Part shown: positions 1 to 11,500 of the stretch, piece by piece
How the letters are laid out: every line of letters begins with the position of its first letter
How positions within the stretch are numbered: the first letter of the stretch is position 1
NCBI RefSeq assembly: GCF_000247695.1
Contig: NW_004624848.1
Location: forward strand, 2,712-66,711
Length of the DNA stretch: 64,000 nt
DNA from: Heterocephalus glaber
Taxonomy: Eukaryota; Chordata; Mammalia; Rodentia; Bathyergidae
Direction: 5' to 3'
The notes under the pieces: generated by a model
What the model saw: only the letters and a program-made list of their open reading frames with translations
Databases searched by the model: none
Told to the model about the DNA's origin: nothing
Translations under genes and position numbers: made by a program

Positions 1-2570
1 AAAATGAAGTCTAAGATGTGGATGGTGGTCTTAACAGCCCAATAGGTAAGGAAAGCTTTTTATTTTTAGTACCAAATAAAAGGTATATTAATATCCTTTT
101 TGTCATGGTAATTTTCACCCCATGGTGAGCATTCCAATTCTAGGACAATCATCTCAAACAGGGTTCTGTTAGAAGCAGATCGAAAGCACCATGTTCTAGA
201 AGAGACAAAAGTATCCACTGCTAATAAGAACCTACATTCTAGGTCCAGATTTAAAAAGAAGAAGAAGAAAAAAAAAAACAGGCAAATTGATTTTGCACAA
301 ATAATTAAAAAATTTAAAATTTAACTTTTTTCCTAAAAAAAAAAACTTGCCACAGCTACTGACAAATTCTGCTGTATTCACTGTGAGGATAAAATAACAT
401 TTCTACAAATAATTTGAAATAAAGGGTCTTTATTACTGGAGAGTGAAGGAGTTGACTATCACTCTCAAGTAAGCCCCCAAAGTAATTTCCATGTGCAAGT
501 TTGGTTTCTGTCACTTACAGTGGGAAATCCCTGCATGAAGCTTCCTGCCTACTGAATACACTGCAGCAATATCATCCATTTCTCCATGCTAGACTTAAGG
601 AAGGTGACAAATAAGCAATGGTTATTAAACTTTAACTGAGAAAGATCTGCTAAACGTGAATATTTTCTCAGGGTATGTGTACTAAACTATGTCTGTTGTT
701 TTATGATACTGTATCAAAAATACATGTACATGAGGTTGGTCTGGTCAATAAATCACATTTAAATTAGAAAAACTGGTCACTAAGATCCTAATTATAAGCT
801 ATTTAGGATACTAAGATTGGTGGAGCAAGGCTGGTTCCTGATTTGAACAATTACAAAAAGATATTTATAAAATGACACTAAGGAAGTTTTCAATGATTCT
901 TTCAGTTATGATAGTGTTTCTAAAATTTTAAGTGACAATTATAAAAGAGTCCTCTCCCTTAAAGAACTGTATGGACACCTGGGACATGTTTTCAAATAAT
1001 CACTGAAGATGAAAAAAAAATATGCCGGTAAGCAAAGAAGCTGGGTGTTGGTTACATATGCTTTCATCATATAATTTTATGCACTTTTTTGTGTTTAAAA
1101 AATCTCCATGATAAAGTTAAATGCCAATTATAAAAAATACAATAATTAAGAGCAGAATGGTCTGGTGGATTTATTTTTTAAAAGTCTCAACACTATAACA
1201 CAATCCCTCTGAAATTTGATTTTATATTCTCATTCCATACTGCTTTATTAAAGTATAATTTGCATCCATCCAATATACCACAATTTACTGATTCTTTGAG
1301 TTAGCTTATACAGTTATATAACCATTAGAACAATGATTTAATTTTAAACTGGGAGAAGTTTTTATTGTTATTGGTAGTAAGGGCGTATTTTATAGTTTTG
1401 GTCATAGAAATAAGGTCATGTTTAAATAATGGTTAGCATAATAGCTTAGCTGCACTGATGGTCTAATTATTTAAATACATGATAACCAAAAATCATGTAC
1501 TTGTTCATTAGTTTTTATAAGACAATATAACAAGAAATATGAAAATGACAATTTAATCAACTTTATTCTCCACAGGAATCGGCTGGTCGAATGACACCTG
1601 CCTGAGTGATGCCTGGAATAGTCAGTGTGTAAACAAATGTGCTGTCTGGCTGACGCTAGGTGTAACCAAGTGGTTAAAGTCATGCCTGTTTTCTTCTCTT
1701 TGGAACATCAGTAATCCTAAAACCCAGTCGGCAACTAGATACTGTGTCTAAAGCTGTCCTCCCCTCCTTCCATCTACATTGACATAGTTCCTTCTTGCCC
1801 AGCTATGAGGAAGAAAGACCATTTTCCCCTTTCCATGTAACTTGCTCCTTGGCAGACGGCCCCTGGCAGCAGAGGGAGGCAGAGATCTGAATTGATGCCT
1901 TTCTGTTTCTCATCCTAGACTAGGGCAGCCCCAGGGAGGCTCTGACCCCGGGGCTCCCTGAGGGATAGCAAAATTGGAACTTATCTTTCTCTTTCTGGGA
2001 GAAGGAAAAAAACTGGATCCACAAAAGAAGGCCTGAATTTCTGTACTCTCAGGCCAGCTGATTCTGTCACAGATCCACTGTCACTTCCGCCCAGGCTCTG
2101 GAGAGTTGGGGTGGGGAGCACCCATCTGACAGTGGCTTCTGACACTTGTTTCTACAGAAATTGGTCTGGGTTACTTCAGGGTCTGCTCCAGGAATTAGCA
2201 TTTGTACTTTCATTTAAAATTTGTGTAAGAGTTGATTTTTCTAATGAAATCCCATAGGCTTTCCATATGAGGAAAAGACAACAATTCAAAGTGGATGAAT
2301 ATCATTGATGTGTAACTAGCAGCTAACATTCTCAGGCAACTTTGAAGATTTAGGTTTTGCATAAATAAAATATATATGAATTTACAATCAGTCACAATGC
2401 TCATATTTTACTGTTTTAAGCATTTAAAAATTAAATCCTTTTAGGAAAGTGTATACAGCCAGACACTCTTGGTCATGATGAATAATTTGTCACACAGAGT
2501 AATCACAGAATCTATTGTCCATATACTTGTTTGAGTGTCAAAGGAAGCACTATTAAAAACTGTACCACAG
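1..2570. other. Gene-free stretch downstream of RXFP1
   Basis: AT-rich, with no exon-like frame on either strand; open frames are short and lack homology I can recognise. A less AT-rich part at about 1690-2180 could be an old LTR but I cannot name it. Confidence 0.5.
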
Positions 2571-2767
2571 GGATGGTATGATGGCTCATGCCTATAATCC
2601 TCATACTCCGAGAGGCTGAGCCTAAAGGATCACAAGTTTAAGTCCAGCCAGGGCAATTTAGCAAATTAGTGAGACTGTTTGAAAATTAAAAAATAAAATT
2701 AAAGAGAGCTGGAGGTGTAGCTCAGTGTTAAGGCCCTGGGTTCAATCCCCAGTAGTGAAAAAAAAAA
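2571..2767 (+). mobile_element. B1-dID SINE
   Basis: The left monomer is B1-like (ggctcatgcctataatcc, gaggctgag) and the right monomer is ID-like (ggaggtgtagctcagtg to ttcaatccccag), joined by an A-rich linker and ending in an A tail. Imperfect flanking repeats tgtaccacaggg and tgcaccataggg look like target duplications. Confidence 0.85.
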
Positions 2768-2777
2768 TTGCACCATA

Positions 2778-2866
2778 GGGCTAGGGATACAGACCAAAGG
2801 GTAGAGTGCCTGCCCCATGTGAGTGAGGCCCTGTGTTTGATCCACCCTCAAGGAAAAACAAAAACT
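2778..2866 (+). mobile_element. ID-type SINE
   Basis: Degraded tRNA-Ala-like body from gggctaggga to gtttgatccaccctc with an A-rich tail, directly after the B1-dID at 2571. Confidence 0.6.
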
Positions 2867-2867
2867 A

Positions 2868-4780
2868 GGACAACAGGTGTGAACTAAAACTATCCCAGGC
2901 AAATTGGGAGATAAAGTCACTCCAGTTATCCACAGGTCAATGCAGAAACGTTGACACTTTTATGTGTAACAAGAGTTAGTTATGGTTTCCAATTGTTCAG
3001 GGACTAAAATTAATTCCTCCACAGTTATTCTCAAGCTCCTACTTTTGGAAAGCTTTAGCTACCAGTAAAGAAGCTAGAAGGAATTTCCTTTTTAATCCCA
3101 TCCTTTGGGCTGTGATAATTTTCCTTTTGTACCATTAACATCCTTACCTTCACATTTATAATGAGTATCACTCAATTATGAACTTCAATGAACAATACTG
3201 AATATAGTAAAATAGGCTGGAATATACCAAGTGTGAATTATGGCCATGACCAAACCCAAATTTTGGTGAAAAAAATCCAGTCCTAGGGGTGACACACATT
3301 TATTACTGGATAATTTAAGAAACATTGCAAAAACCATTGTCAATATAAAATATCACCAATAAGGTTGAAACTTGGTGAATATACTTTTAAAAAGGAAAAA
3401 ATGAATTTGTAGATACTCCCCACAACTATTTATATTGTTAGAACTTAAAACAATATTTCAATTTCTTTTAAGGTCTCTTCACTAAAGAACTTCACTCTGA
3501 CACTAAAAATGTCACAATTAAAATTCTCAGCAGCATTTATGTCCCTAAACATTAAAAACTAAATCAAACTAAAATATTACAAACAGCTGGAATTTATAAA
3601 CCAGAGGATTTTCTACTTTAGGAAAGAGATTATAATGAAGTATGGGAAAATTTTATGAACTTGTTAGTCCAACTAAATGAATTTGCATTCTGTAGCACTT
3701 CAATAATTTTATAAGTTGGAATACTGCCCAAGAATGAAATGGGAATTTTGGGGGTTGCTTTTTATGCAGAAGCCAAAATGATTTACATTTAAAACTTTAA
3801 ATTACAGATTAAAACACACAGCATGAAGCTGAAATGGCTTGTAATAGGTGAACAGTAGCATTGTGAATTTTCTTCTCATGAAAAAAGCAATATATTTGCT
3901 AAAATTATTTCTGAATGAACTTCCAAAACTATTAGTGTCATTCACTTACATACTGTGATATTAAGATAATAATGATTTAAATACTGGTTCTGATAGTTTA
4001 TTCCATTTACATAAAATATCATGAGAAATTTAGAAACACTCTGAGGCTCCCAGAGCAGAAACAGCAATGCAACTTTTCTACTAATATTTAGAGCAAACCA
4101 TCTGAGAATGTCATCAAGTACATTTCCTTTGATCTAATTCATAACTCCTATTATTATTTTATATTTTTATTTAAAATGAGAAACATTTGCAAAAGTTTCC
4201 TTACAATGAAACCCTCCGCAGGAAATCCTAGGCAATTACCAATGGAAATGGTGCTTAAATTTATCTTCTTAATTTTTTCCCACAGCTAAAATGATGTTTT
4301 CCCTTAGCTGAATTTTCACCAGTGGACATTAGATTCTTAATGTCATCGGTCAGAATGTGAGAAATTTGAGCAAACCATTACGGCTAACACCAGCATAAAC
4401 AACAACAAAATGTCATTTTATTAGACAAGAGAGAGGTCAGAGAAACCTACACAGAAATAGAAGTGAAGTAAGCTATCAAAAATGTGAGAACTAAAAAAAC
4501 AAAAAAGAAAAAAAAGAAAAATGTGAGAACTATTTAAAAATAGTAATAGATATAAAAATTCCATTGAGATTCCATTGAATTACAATGCACTAGAGGGACC
4601 CAATCCAAAAGATGAGAAGCTTCCATTTTCTCCCATTGTTAAATTTTTAAATATTATATTCTCTATGATCTGACACAAAATAGACATTTGAAGACTGTCT
4701 AGCACCTACGTGTGACACTGTAGAGAGCTGGTATCTGGGTTTATGGCTCATTCATTCATGCATTCACCCTCAAAGTCAAA
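2868..4780. other. Gene-free AT-rich stretch
   Basis: No gene or RNA recognised. A short A-rich tract lies at 4492-4525 between two copies of aatgtgagaact, which suggests a small tail-like insertion with a target duplication. Confidence 0.4.
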
Positions 4781-5225
4781 CAGGACAGAGTTGGTGGTTT
4801 CAGAGTGCACTGGGAAAGGACTAGCAGGCGATTTTCAGAGTTAAAACCTGTGGTGAGCCGAGTGCAGGTGCCACGGACACGAGGGAGTCACAAGAGCTTC
4901 CCAGAGGCTGCAGCCACCAAGCTGGTGAAGTTCTAGGCGGACGAGCTGTCTCGAGTACTAAAAAGTGAGCTGCCTCTGAGTGGCACGGCCAGAGGGTGGG
5001 ACAGGTGGGGACTCTGAAAACCATGCTCTGAGGATACAGGAACGCTGAGGAGGCTCCCCGCTTGTTGGTGGTCTCTCTAAAGGGAGACCTGAGACCCCGG
5101 GGAGCACCGACCTTTAAAGAAAAAACAGGAGACAGGCTGGGGGACAAGCAGCAGTTTATTTCCTCTGACACTGTTCGACAATCACAAAGGAAAGAAGTAA
5201 GGCTTTTACGCATGTAGGAAAGCAG
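4780..5225 (-). mobile_element. GC-rich LTR-like fossil
   Basis: Sharply more GC-rich than its surroundings. On the minus strand it has AATAAA near 5155 followed by a GT/C-rich stretch, the usual order of R and U5 in a retroviral LTR. No internal retroviral frame is attached. The 130-residue open frame on the minus strand has no protein-like features. Family not identified. Confidence 0.35.
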
Positions 5226-5821
5226 TTTAGTTATTCTGGCTATCCTCTTTCTGATTTTAATCTCTGGTGAGAAATGACTTTAAGTGACTCATAAAAGCTA
5301 AAGGCCAATTCACAAGTCCCCGGTTTCCGTTCACCAATCCTGTACATCAAAGAGAACACCGCAGCCCTCTTCTTATCAGATGGTAGCAAGAGAGCAGGGC
5401 GACTTCAGCCAAAATCAAGCCCACTGGCCCACCACAAACGTCACAGATGTGCATAGTGAGTCGTATCCCTCTTACCACCCATAGAGTCATTGGGTCGCTG
5501 TCCTCTGATCCCGGACAATGGTTACTGAGAAAACTAGGAAAACATGTTTTTCTCCTGTGAAACTTTTACAATGTCTCTTAAAGTTTCCCGGAATTCTTTT
5601 AACAAACAGACTTGTGGAAATTCCCAGAAACAACTTAATTTTCTCAGATAACTTCTTGTGATCAATTCTTATAACTAGATAACTAAATTCTACAATTTCC
5701 CACAATATAGTTTGAATATTAATGATCTGTTACATATATTTCAACTGTCTCTTATAATGTGGTTTATCTTTGTATTTTGATTATGGAATCTCTTTGAATA
5801 AAGGTTTTTATTTTTTTTTAA

Positions 5822-5902
5822 TTTTTTGGTTCTGGGGATCCAACTCAGGACCTTGTGCTTGCAAGGCAGGTGACGGCACCACTGAGCTAAATCCCTAGCT
5901 GC
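5822..5902 (-). mobile_element. ID-type SINE
   Basis: Minus-strand ID body (tctggggatccaactcagga to cactgagctaaatccctag) with the T run of its tail on the left and a duplicated tttttaat flank. Confidence 0.8.
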
Positions 5903-6426
5903 AAATTTTTAATGTACTCTTACCAAGCTCACAATGATTTGTTCATTCTGTGTTTTGTATAGGAAATGTCATAAAGATACATCCTATTTGTCCTTCCAAA
6001 AGTTTAAAATTTTTTTTTTAACATCTAGGTGTTTAATCCAACTGAAATTTGTTTTTTCTTTCTGTATTATTTTAGGATCTTGCTTTTTTTTTTTTTTTTT
6101 GCAATTGTATATCTCTTCTTCCAAGTACCATTGTTTCTAATGCAGTGTCTGTCATTCACTTACTTTCTAAGTGCCAAGTTCTGAGCTCTCTGTATTCTTT
6201 TGATATATTGGCTTAACTCCATGCTAAGGCCCCCTTAAATTTTCCTTACAGGCTGTCCGTCCCCTTGGCAAGAAAGAATTCTGCCTGATAGTCTTTGAAC
6301 TGAAAATAGCTCTTCCTGGTTTTACAGCAACCAGACAGACTTTGGACTTGAACTGGCAGAGTTTTTAGACTTGCCAGCTACCATAATCACGAATAAGCTA
6401 ATTCCTTGTATTCTGTCTTCCCCAAT

Positions 6427-6474
6427 ATCTATCTATCTATCTGTCTGTCTGTCTGTCTATTTATCTATCTATGG
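6427..6474 (+). repeat. TCTA/TCTG tetranucleotide microsatellite
   Basis: Interrupted tandem repeat of TCTA and TCTG units over about 48 bp; likely length-variable. Confidence 0.95.
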
Positions 6475-6589
6475 ATCTGTGTTTCTATGAAGAATAGTAA
6501 TATGGTATTTACAAATAATACACTAGTATCTATGTAACATTGAGGTTACTTTTTTAAACAACTCTAAAACCCTATAATGATCACCTGAT

Positions 6590-7740
6590 TGAATCAGTCA
6601 TCACTTTCTTAGCTGCTACCCCTTCCCCTAATAATCTCTGATCTTTCTAGCTTTATGAATCTGTTTATTTTAGATCTGGTGTGTATGTGGAATTATATAG
6701 CATTTTTCCTTTTATTACATTTTCTTGTAGCATGTTTCAGAATTGAATTTCTTTTACTATTCCCTTGTGTGTGTATATATTTGTTCATTCATCAAGGCAC
6801 TTGGGTTTTTTTCTTCTTTTGGCGATTATGAATAATGCTGCAATAAACATTTGCATAAAAGTATGTTTAAGTCCTATTTTCAGTTCTCTTGGGTTTATAT
6901 CTAGGAGTGAAATTGCTGGGTGTTATGATTTAGATCCAGAATATCTCCCAGAAGTCTCATGTGCTAGAGGTGAAGCCTTTGGATGGTGATTGGATCAGGG
7001 GGGCGCTGTACTAATTAGTGGATGAATCCATTGATGAGTTCAGAGCTTAATATGTTAGTAGGCAGTGGGGCCAGGTCAGTGGAGTCCTGACCTAGAAGGG
7101 TGTGTTCTTGTCCCAGTTCTCTCTGCTTCTTGGCTGCCATGGATTGAGTAGCTTTCTTCCACCAGTCCTTCCACCATGCTGATTCTGCCCTGGAGCTAGG
7201 TGACTGTGGACTAAACCCTCTGAAACCATGAGCCAAAAACCCCTCTCCTTTAAGTTTTGGGTGTGAGATATTTTGTCTCATGACAGGAAGTGACTAATAC
7301 ACTGGGTCATATGGTAATTATATTTTTTAATTTTTTTGAAGGACTGTTACACTTTTATGTGGCTACACCATTTTTCATCTCCATTAGCACTGTATAAAGG
7401 ATTTTAAATTCTACACATCTTCTCCAACATTTATTTATTGATAATAACCCCTCTTACCAAATGAGAAGTTTTTCACATTGTCGTTTTAATTTAGATTTCA
7501 GTAATGACTGGTTATGTGGGGCACATCTTTATGTGCTTATTGGTCATTTGTATAAGTTCTTTGAAGAAATATTCATTCAAGTCTTTTGCTTAAAATTTTG
7601 TCATTGAGTTTTAAGAGTGCTTTGTATATCCTGGATGTTAAGCCCTTTTCAGAGATATGGTTTGCATTATTTCTTATATCCTGGTAGGTTATCTTTTTAC
7701 TTTCTTGGTAAGCTCCTTTGATACACAGAAGTTAATTTAG
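6590..7740 (-). mobile_element. L1 3' end, minus strand, split by an LTR
   Basis: The text reads as an antisense L1 ORF2 end: ggcgattatgaataatgctg, aggagtgaaattgctgg, then after the inserted LTR gtcatatggtaatta, followed by the classic region of the L1 C-terminus. It is heavily mutated and non-coding. Confidence 0.85.
6921..7301 (+). mobile_element. Solo MaLR-type LTR inside L1
   Basis: Begins TGTTATG and ends TAATACA, carries the ctgaaaccatgagcc block near its 3' end, and is flanked by the 5-bp duplication ctggg. It interrupts the L1 exactly at that site, so it is a solo LTR about 381 bp long, younger than the L1. Confidence 0.8.
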
Positions 7741-8206
7741 AGATGAGAATTCTTAAAACAGAATATTTGTATTTTGCAAACATATTTTCTTTGATATGCA
7801 TGCCATATGAAACTTAGGAGCAGTACATGAACTTTGTGCAGTCTTTTGTAGTTAACAACTTACAGATGGAAAAGGTTCTTACTGCTTACTTCCAGCAGTC
7901 TACTGTAATGTGATTTGCATAGTGGGTGCTCCATAAATGTATGATAGAACAATGAATTAATCTCTCTGTAGTAGATTTCTCTTAATTTCTTATACAAAAT
8001 ATATATTTTATATACACATTATGATTATAATTTCTTTTATATAAGCTTTAACCACTTTTTTCTTTATCTCCTTGTAAGCTAATTTGTCTTAGCCATTATT
8101 AATGTCTATATTAATTTAATAATTTTATGGTATTTATTTCTTGCTCAGAAGTCCCTCCTGGAGCTCCCCACAGTATTCTCTGTGAAGAAGTGGGCCTCTG
8201 AGTCAG
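7741..8206 (-). other. Probable RXFP1 3' UTR and proximal downstream sequence
   Basis: AT-rich sequence between the stop codon and the first large L1 fossil. A short stretch near 7895-7960 resembles a LINE2 3' end. No other gene is visible here. Confidence 0.35.
8133..8138 (-). promoter_or_regulatory. Candidate RXFP1 poly(A) signal
   Basis: TTTATT on the plus strand is AATAAA on the minus strand, about 70 nt past the RXFP1 stop. It is the first such hexamer downstream and would give a very short 3' UTR; a longer UTR using later signals is equally possible. Confidence 0.3.
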
Positions 8207-8508
8207 CTATGAATAGGAATTGAGTCGAGTTGATTGAGAAATCTGTGACATTTCACAGGGGTCTGTGAAAGCAGCTGGCCTCCTGGCCTCAGGCAGCATC
8301 TCCTGGAGAGGCCACATCTCCACCCAGATGAGGGATGGAGGGTATGTTTTCTGACTTCGTTTGCTGTCAATAGACCTTCTTTGTCTGTAGTTGTACCAAA
8401 ACTGGTGGATGGTTTCTTTGAATGGTCTTGTGGTCAGAGTATAAAGAATTGGGTTCAAAGCACTGTTGATAGGCAGAATAAAAATCACTACCCAAGAAGT
8501 TATTGTAC
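8207..8508 (-). CDS. RXFP1: RXFP1 exon 18: TM7 and cytoplasmic tail
   Basis: The exon encodes the end of extracellular loop 3, TM7 with the NPxxY motif as NPILY, and the C-terminal tail ending in STRLNSYS before TAG at 8207-8209. It follows acceptor ttctcttccag and completes a split Gly codon (P-G-T-I-T). The tail holds the family-typical [11 protein letters not shown] stretch. It reads KRSQKTY where the human tail has KGQKTY as I recall it, one residue more. Several Ser/Thr in the tail are candidates for regulatory phosphorylation. Confidence 0.97.
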
Positions 8509-11500
8509 CTGGAAGAGAAAAATGAAATAATTTGTGCATATAGATGTTTACAAGGATAGAAACCCCTTTCCTGTGTCTTCCACCCCGGACCCAGTATTGA
8601 CTCTTAATTTTTTCCTTTGATGTCATGTAATTAATACCAACTCCACATTTTTCCAGGATGTCTTTTCAGAGAGCCAGTGTTTGAGGGGAGTGCGGTGCTG
8701 TAAAAGAAGGTTCTTGGCTAAAGTAGCGTCTCCTAACTGCATCCACAGAAGTATTCCATTAGGTAGAAATGGTTCCCACAAAGTAATGACATAGTATTAT
8801 GATTCCAGCTTAGGAGAAGCACATTGCTTAGTGTTTAAATCATGACTTTTTCAAATGTGTTAACCAGTAGATGGTACATACAGTTTTCTTAGAATATGCA
8901 GGCTTATCTTTAGTGGATTTTTCTCTTGCTATTTATTTAATTCTAAAAATAGGTATGCACTTTTAGACTTTGGGCCAGTATTTATTTCACTGAAAACTTC
9001 TTTGGCTAAACTCAATTAAAAATCATCTTAGGGGTTGGGAATATAGCTCAGAGATAGAACCCTTGCTTAGCATGCATGTTCCATTCCCAGCATCACAAAA
9101 TAATGGTAATAATAACATATATATATATATATATGATCTTAATTTTACAAATGTATTTTTAAAATGTGAATATATAGTATACATAGTAACAGGACATTTG
9201 CAGATTTTTAATTGTACTAAAACATAACATAACATTTACCATTTTAGCTTCCTTGTTTTTGGTGTAGGAAGTTGAACTTGAGGTTTTGCACGTGCTAGGC
9301 AAGCACTCTACCACATAGCTACATGCCCATTGTAACCGTTTTGTAGTGTACAGTTCAGCGGTCTTAAGTACATTCACAGTGTTGTACAGCCATCATCACA
9401 GTCCATCTCCAGAACTTTTCATCTTCCGAAAGTGAAATTATACCTGTTCAACAGTGATTCCCTATTTTCCTCTACCCCAGCTCCTAACAACTATCATTCT
9501 GTATTGTTAGTTGACTAGTCTAGGAGCTGCCTAGCGGAGGAATCCTAAAACCTTTGCCCCTTTGTGTCTGACTTATTTCAGTTAACGTAATGTCCTCAAG
9601 ACTCACCTGTATTGTAGCATGTGTCTGAATGTTTTGCTTTTATAAGGCTGGATGACAATCCATTGTGTGTGCATATACTATATTTTATTTATTCATTCTC
9701 CCAACTATGGACACTGGTATTGCTTTCATCTTTAGCTATTGTGAATAATGCTGTTACAAACATGGGTGTAAAACATATACTTGGGTTGTTTCTTTCAAAT
9801 CCTTTGGTTATTTATCCAGAAGTAGAATTGCTGGGCTGTACTCTATGTTTAATTTTTTGTGGAATCACCATCACTCTATTTTCTGTAGCAGCTATACCAT
9901 TTTATATTCACACCAGCAGTATACAGATGATGTTCCAGTTTCTCCGTGTGCTTGCTGACACTTCATTTTCTGTGTGAGGAGATGTGTGGTGTAGGTTTTG
10001 AGACAGGGTCAGTTTGTAGCTCAGGCTGGACTCCCAAGTCACAATCCTGCCTCAGCCTCCTGAGTGTTGGGATTACAGGTGTGTGGCACCACAACAGGTA
10101 TCTGTGTAAGACACTAACCACCCTACTGGATGTGATACAAATTATTTTTAAATAAGTGTTTTCTTCTATTATCTCTCATACTCTGGTGTAATGTTTTCTA
10201 AATTGAATATGTTCCATGAAGAAAAACTTCTTACTTCTGATAAAAGTGTTTATTTGATAATTTTGCCTCAGTCTCCATTCTGATCATCTTAAGCATACAG
10301 TTTATTTCAGCACTGCATACCATTTATTTTAGTTATTGTTCTTTTGTTCCAGCAGTAATTGTATTATTAGGCATTAAAGAACCAAACAACTTCCTGTCAG
10401 TAAACATTTATTGATGAGCAGAGCCTAAAGTCCGTGTAACTTGGACTTAACCATTTTGAAACTAGTTAGTGTTAAGAATCTTAATTATGTTACTTAGAAG
10501 ACTGTTGTGCAAGCAGATTACTCTTTACAGAAAGAAAGAAAAATTGTACCTGGTATTTCTACCTGAAGCAGTGAAAGAAATTTTAGTACAAAAATGGGTA
10601 TCCAGCATAATGCATCGGTAAATACAATAAAGAAAAACCGCTTGGCGAGGATCATCTCTTTTTTAACTTGATTCCGTATTTCAGTTGCTGTCCCGGTGCT
10701 TCTGTGAACACTGTAAAACATGCTTCCATAGGAAAACACAATGATGACAAACGCTGCCAAGTTAACACCTGTTTAGAAGAGAAGGGGTGATACTGCCTAT
10801 GAGTGTTCTTTCAAAACAAGCAAATAAACAGAACAAACCCTTGGGTGTTATTATTAAAGATACGAAAGCTGTAATACATATTTTTCATGTTTCATAAAGA
10901 ATTCTTAAGTTGCACAAAAACGATTTGTTTTTGGAGATGCTGGGGGTGGATAGATCAAGGGCTCTACCACTGAGCTACACCCCGAGCACATCATGAATTC
11001 TTTTGAGTTGAAGTATTATTGAAATAATAAAGAATGACGAGATGTTTAATTTTAAAGGTGAATATTAAAATTTTAGTAAGTCATGAAATACTCTGGCCTT
11101 GGTACTTTCTAGCATTAGTGATTTTTAAAATAATTTAATTACTTTGTGTTGCATTTTGACAATATTTTTACATTGTTGCCTTAGAACAGTTGTATGTATA
11201 CTCCTGGGTGAAAGATATATGTAGCTACACACATGGATTTGAAAAGGTAATACTTTATGAATATGCTCATATTGTTTTTTGAATTATGCTCATATTTTAT
11301 TGGGGAGCCAAAGTATATTTTGCTTGTTATTATTATTAGGGTTAACACATGAAATACAAATGATCAGTGTTTTATTGAGTCCATCTGGTTGAAATTTATA
11401 TGATAAAGCAGTGATTTGGAGGAAAATGCCCATTGGGGATTCTGATAGAATTCTTTCTCTTTTTTTTTTTGGTACCAGGGATCGAACTCAGGTCCTTGCG

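Noticed and set aside
4821..5213. 130-residue open frame on the minus strand
   Set aside because: Low-complexity, no family features, no splice context, and lies in a GC-rich LTR-like block.
10518..10760. Open frame ending [10 protein letters not shown] taken as a distinct protein
   Set aside because: It is RXFP1 exon 17 plus read-through into intron 17; the donor at 10549/10550 fits the frame of exon 18.
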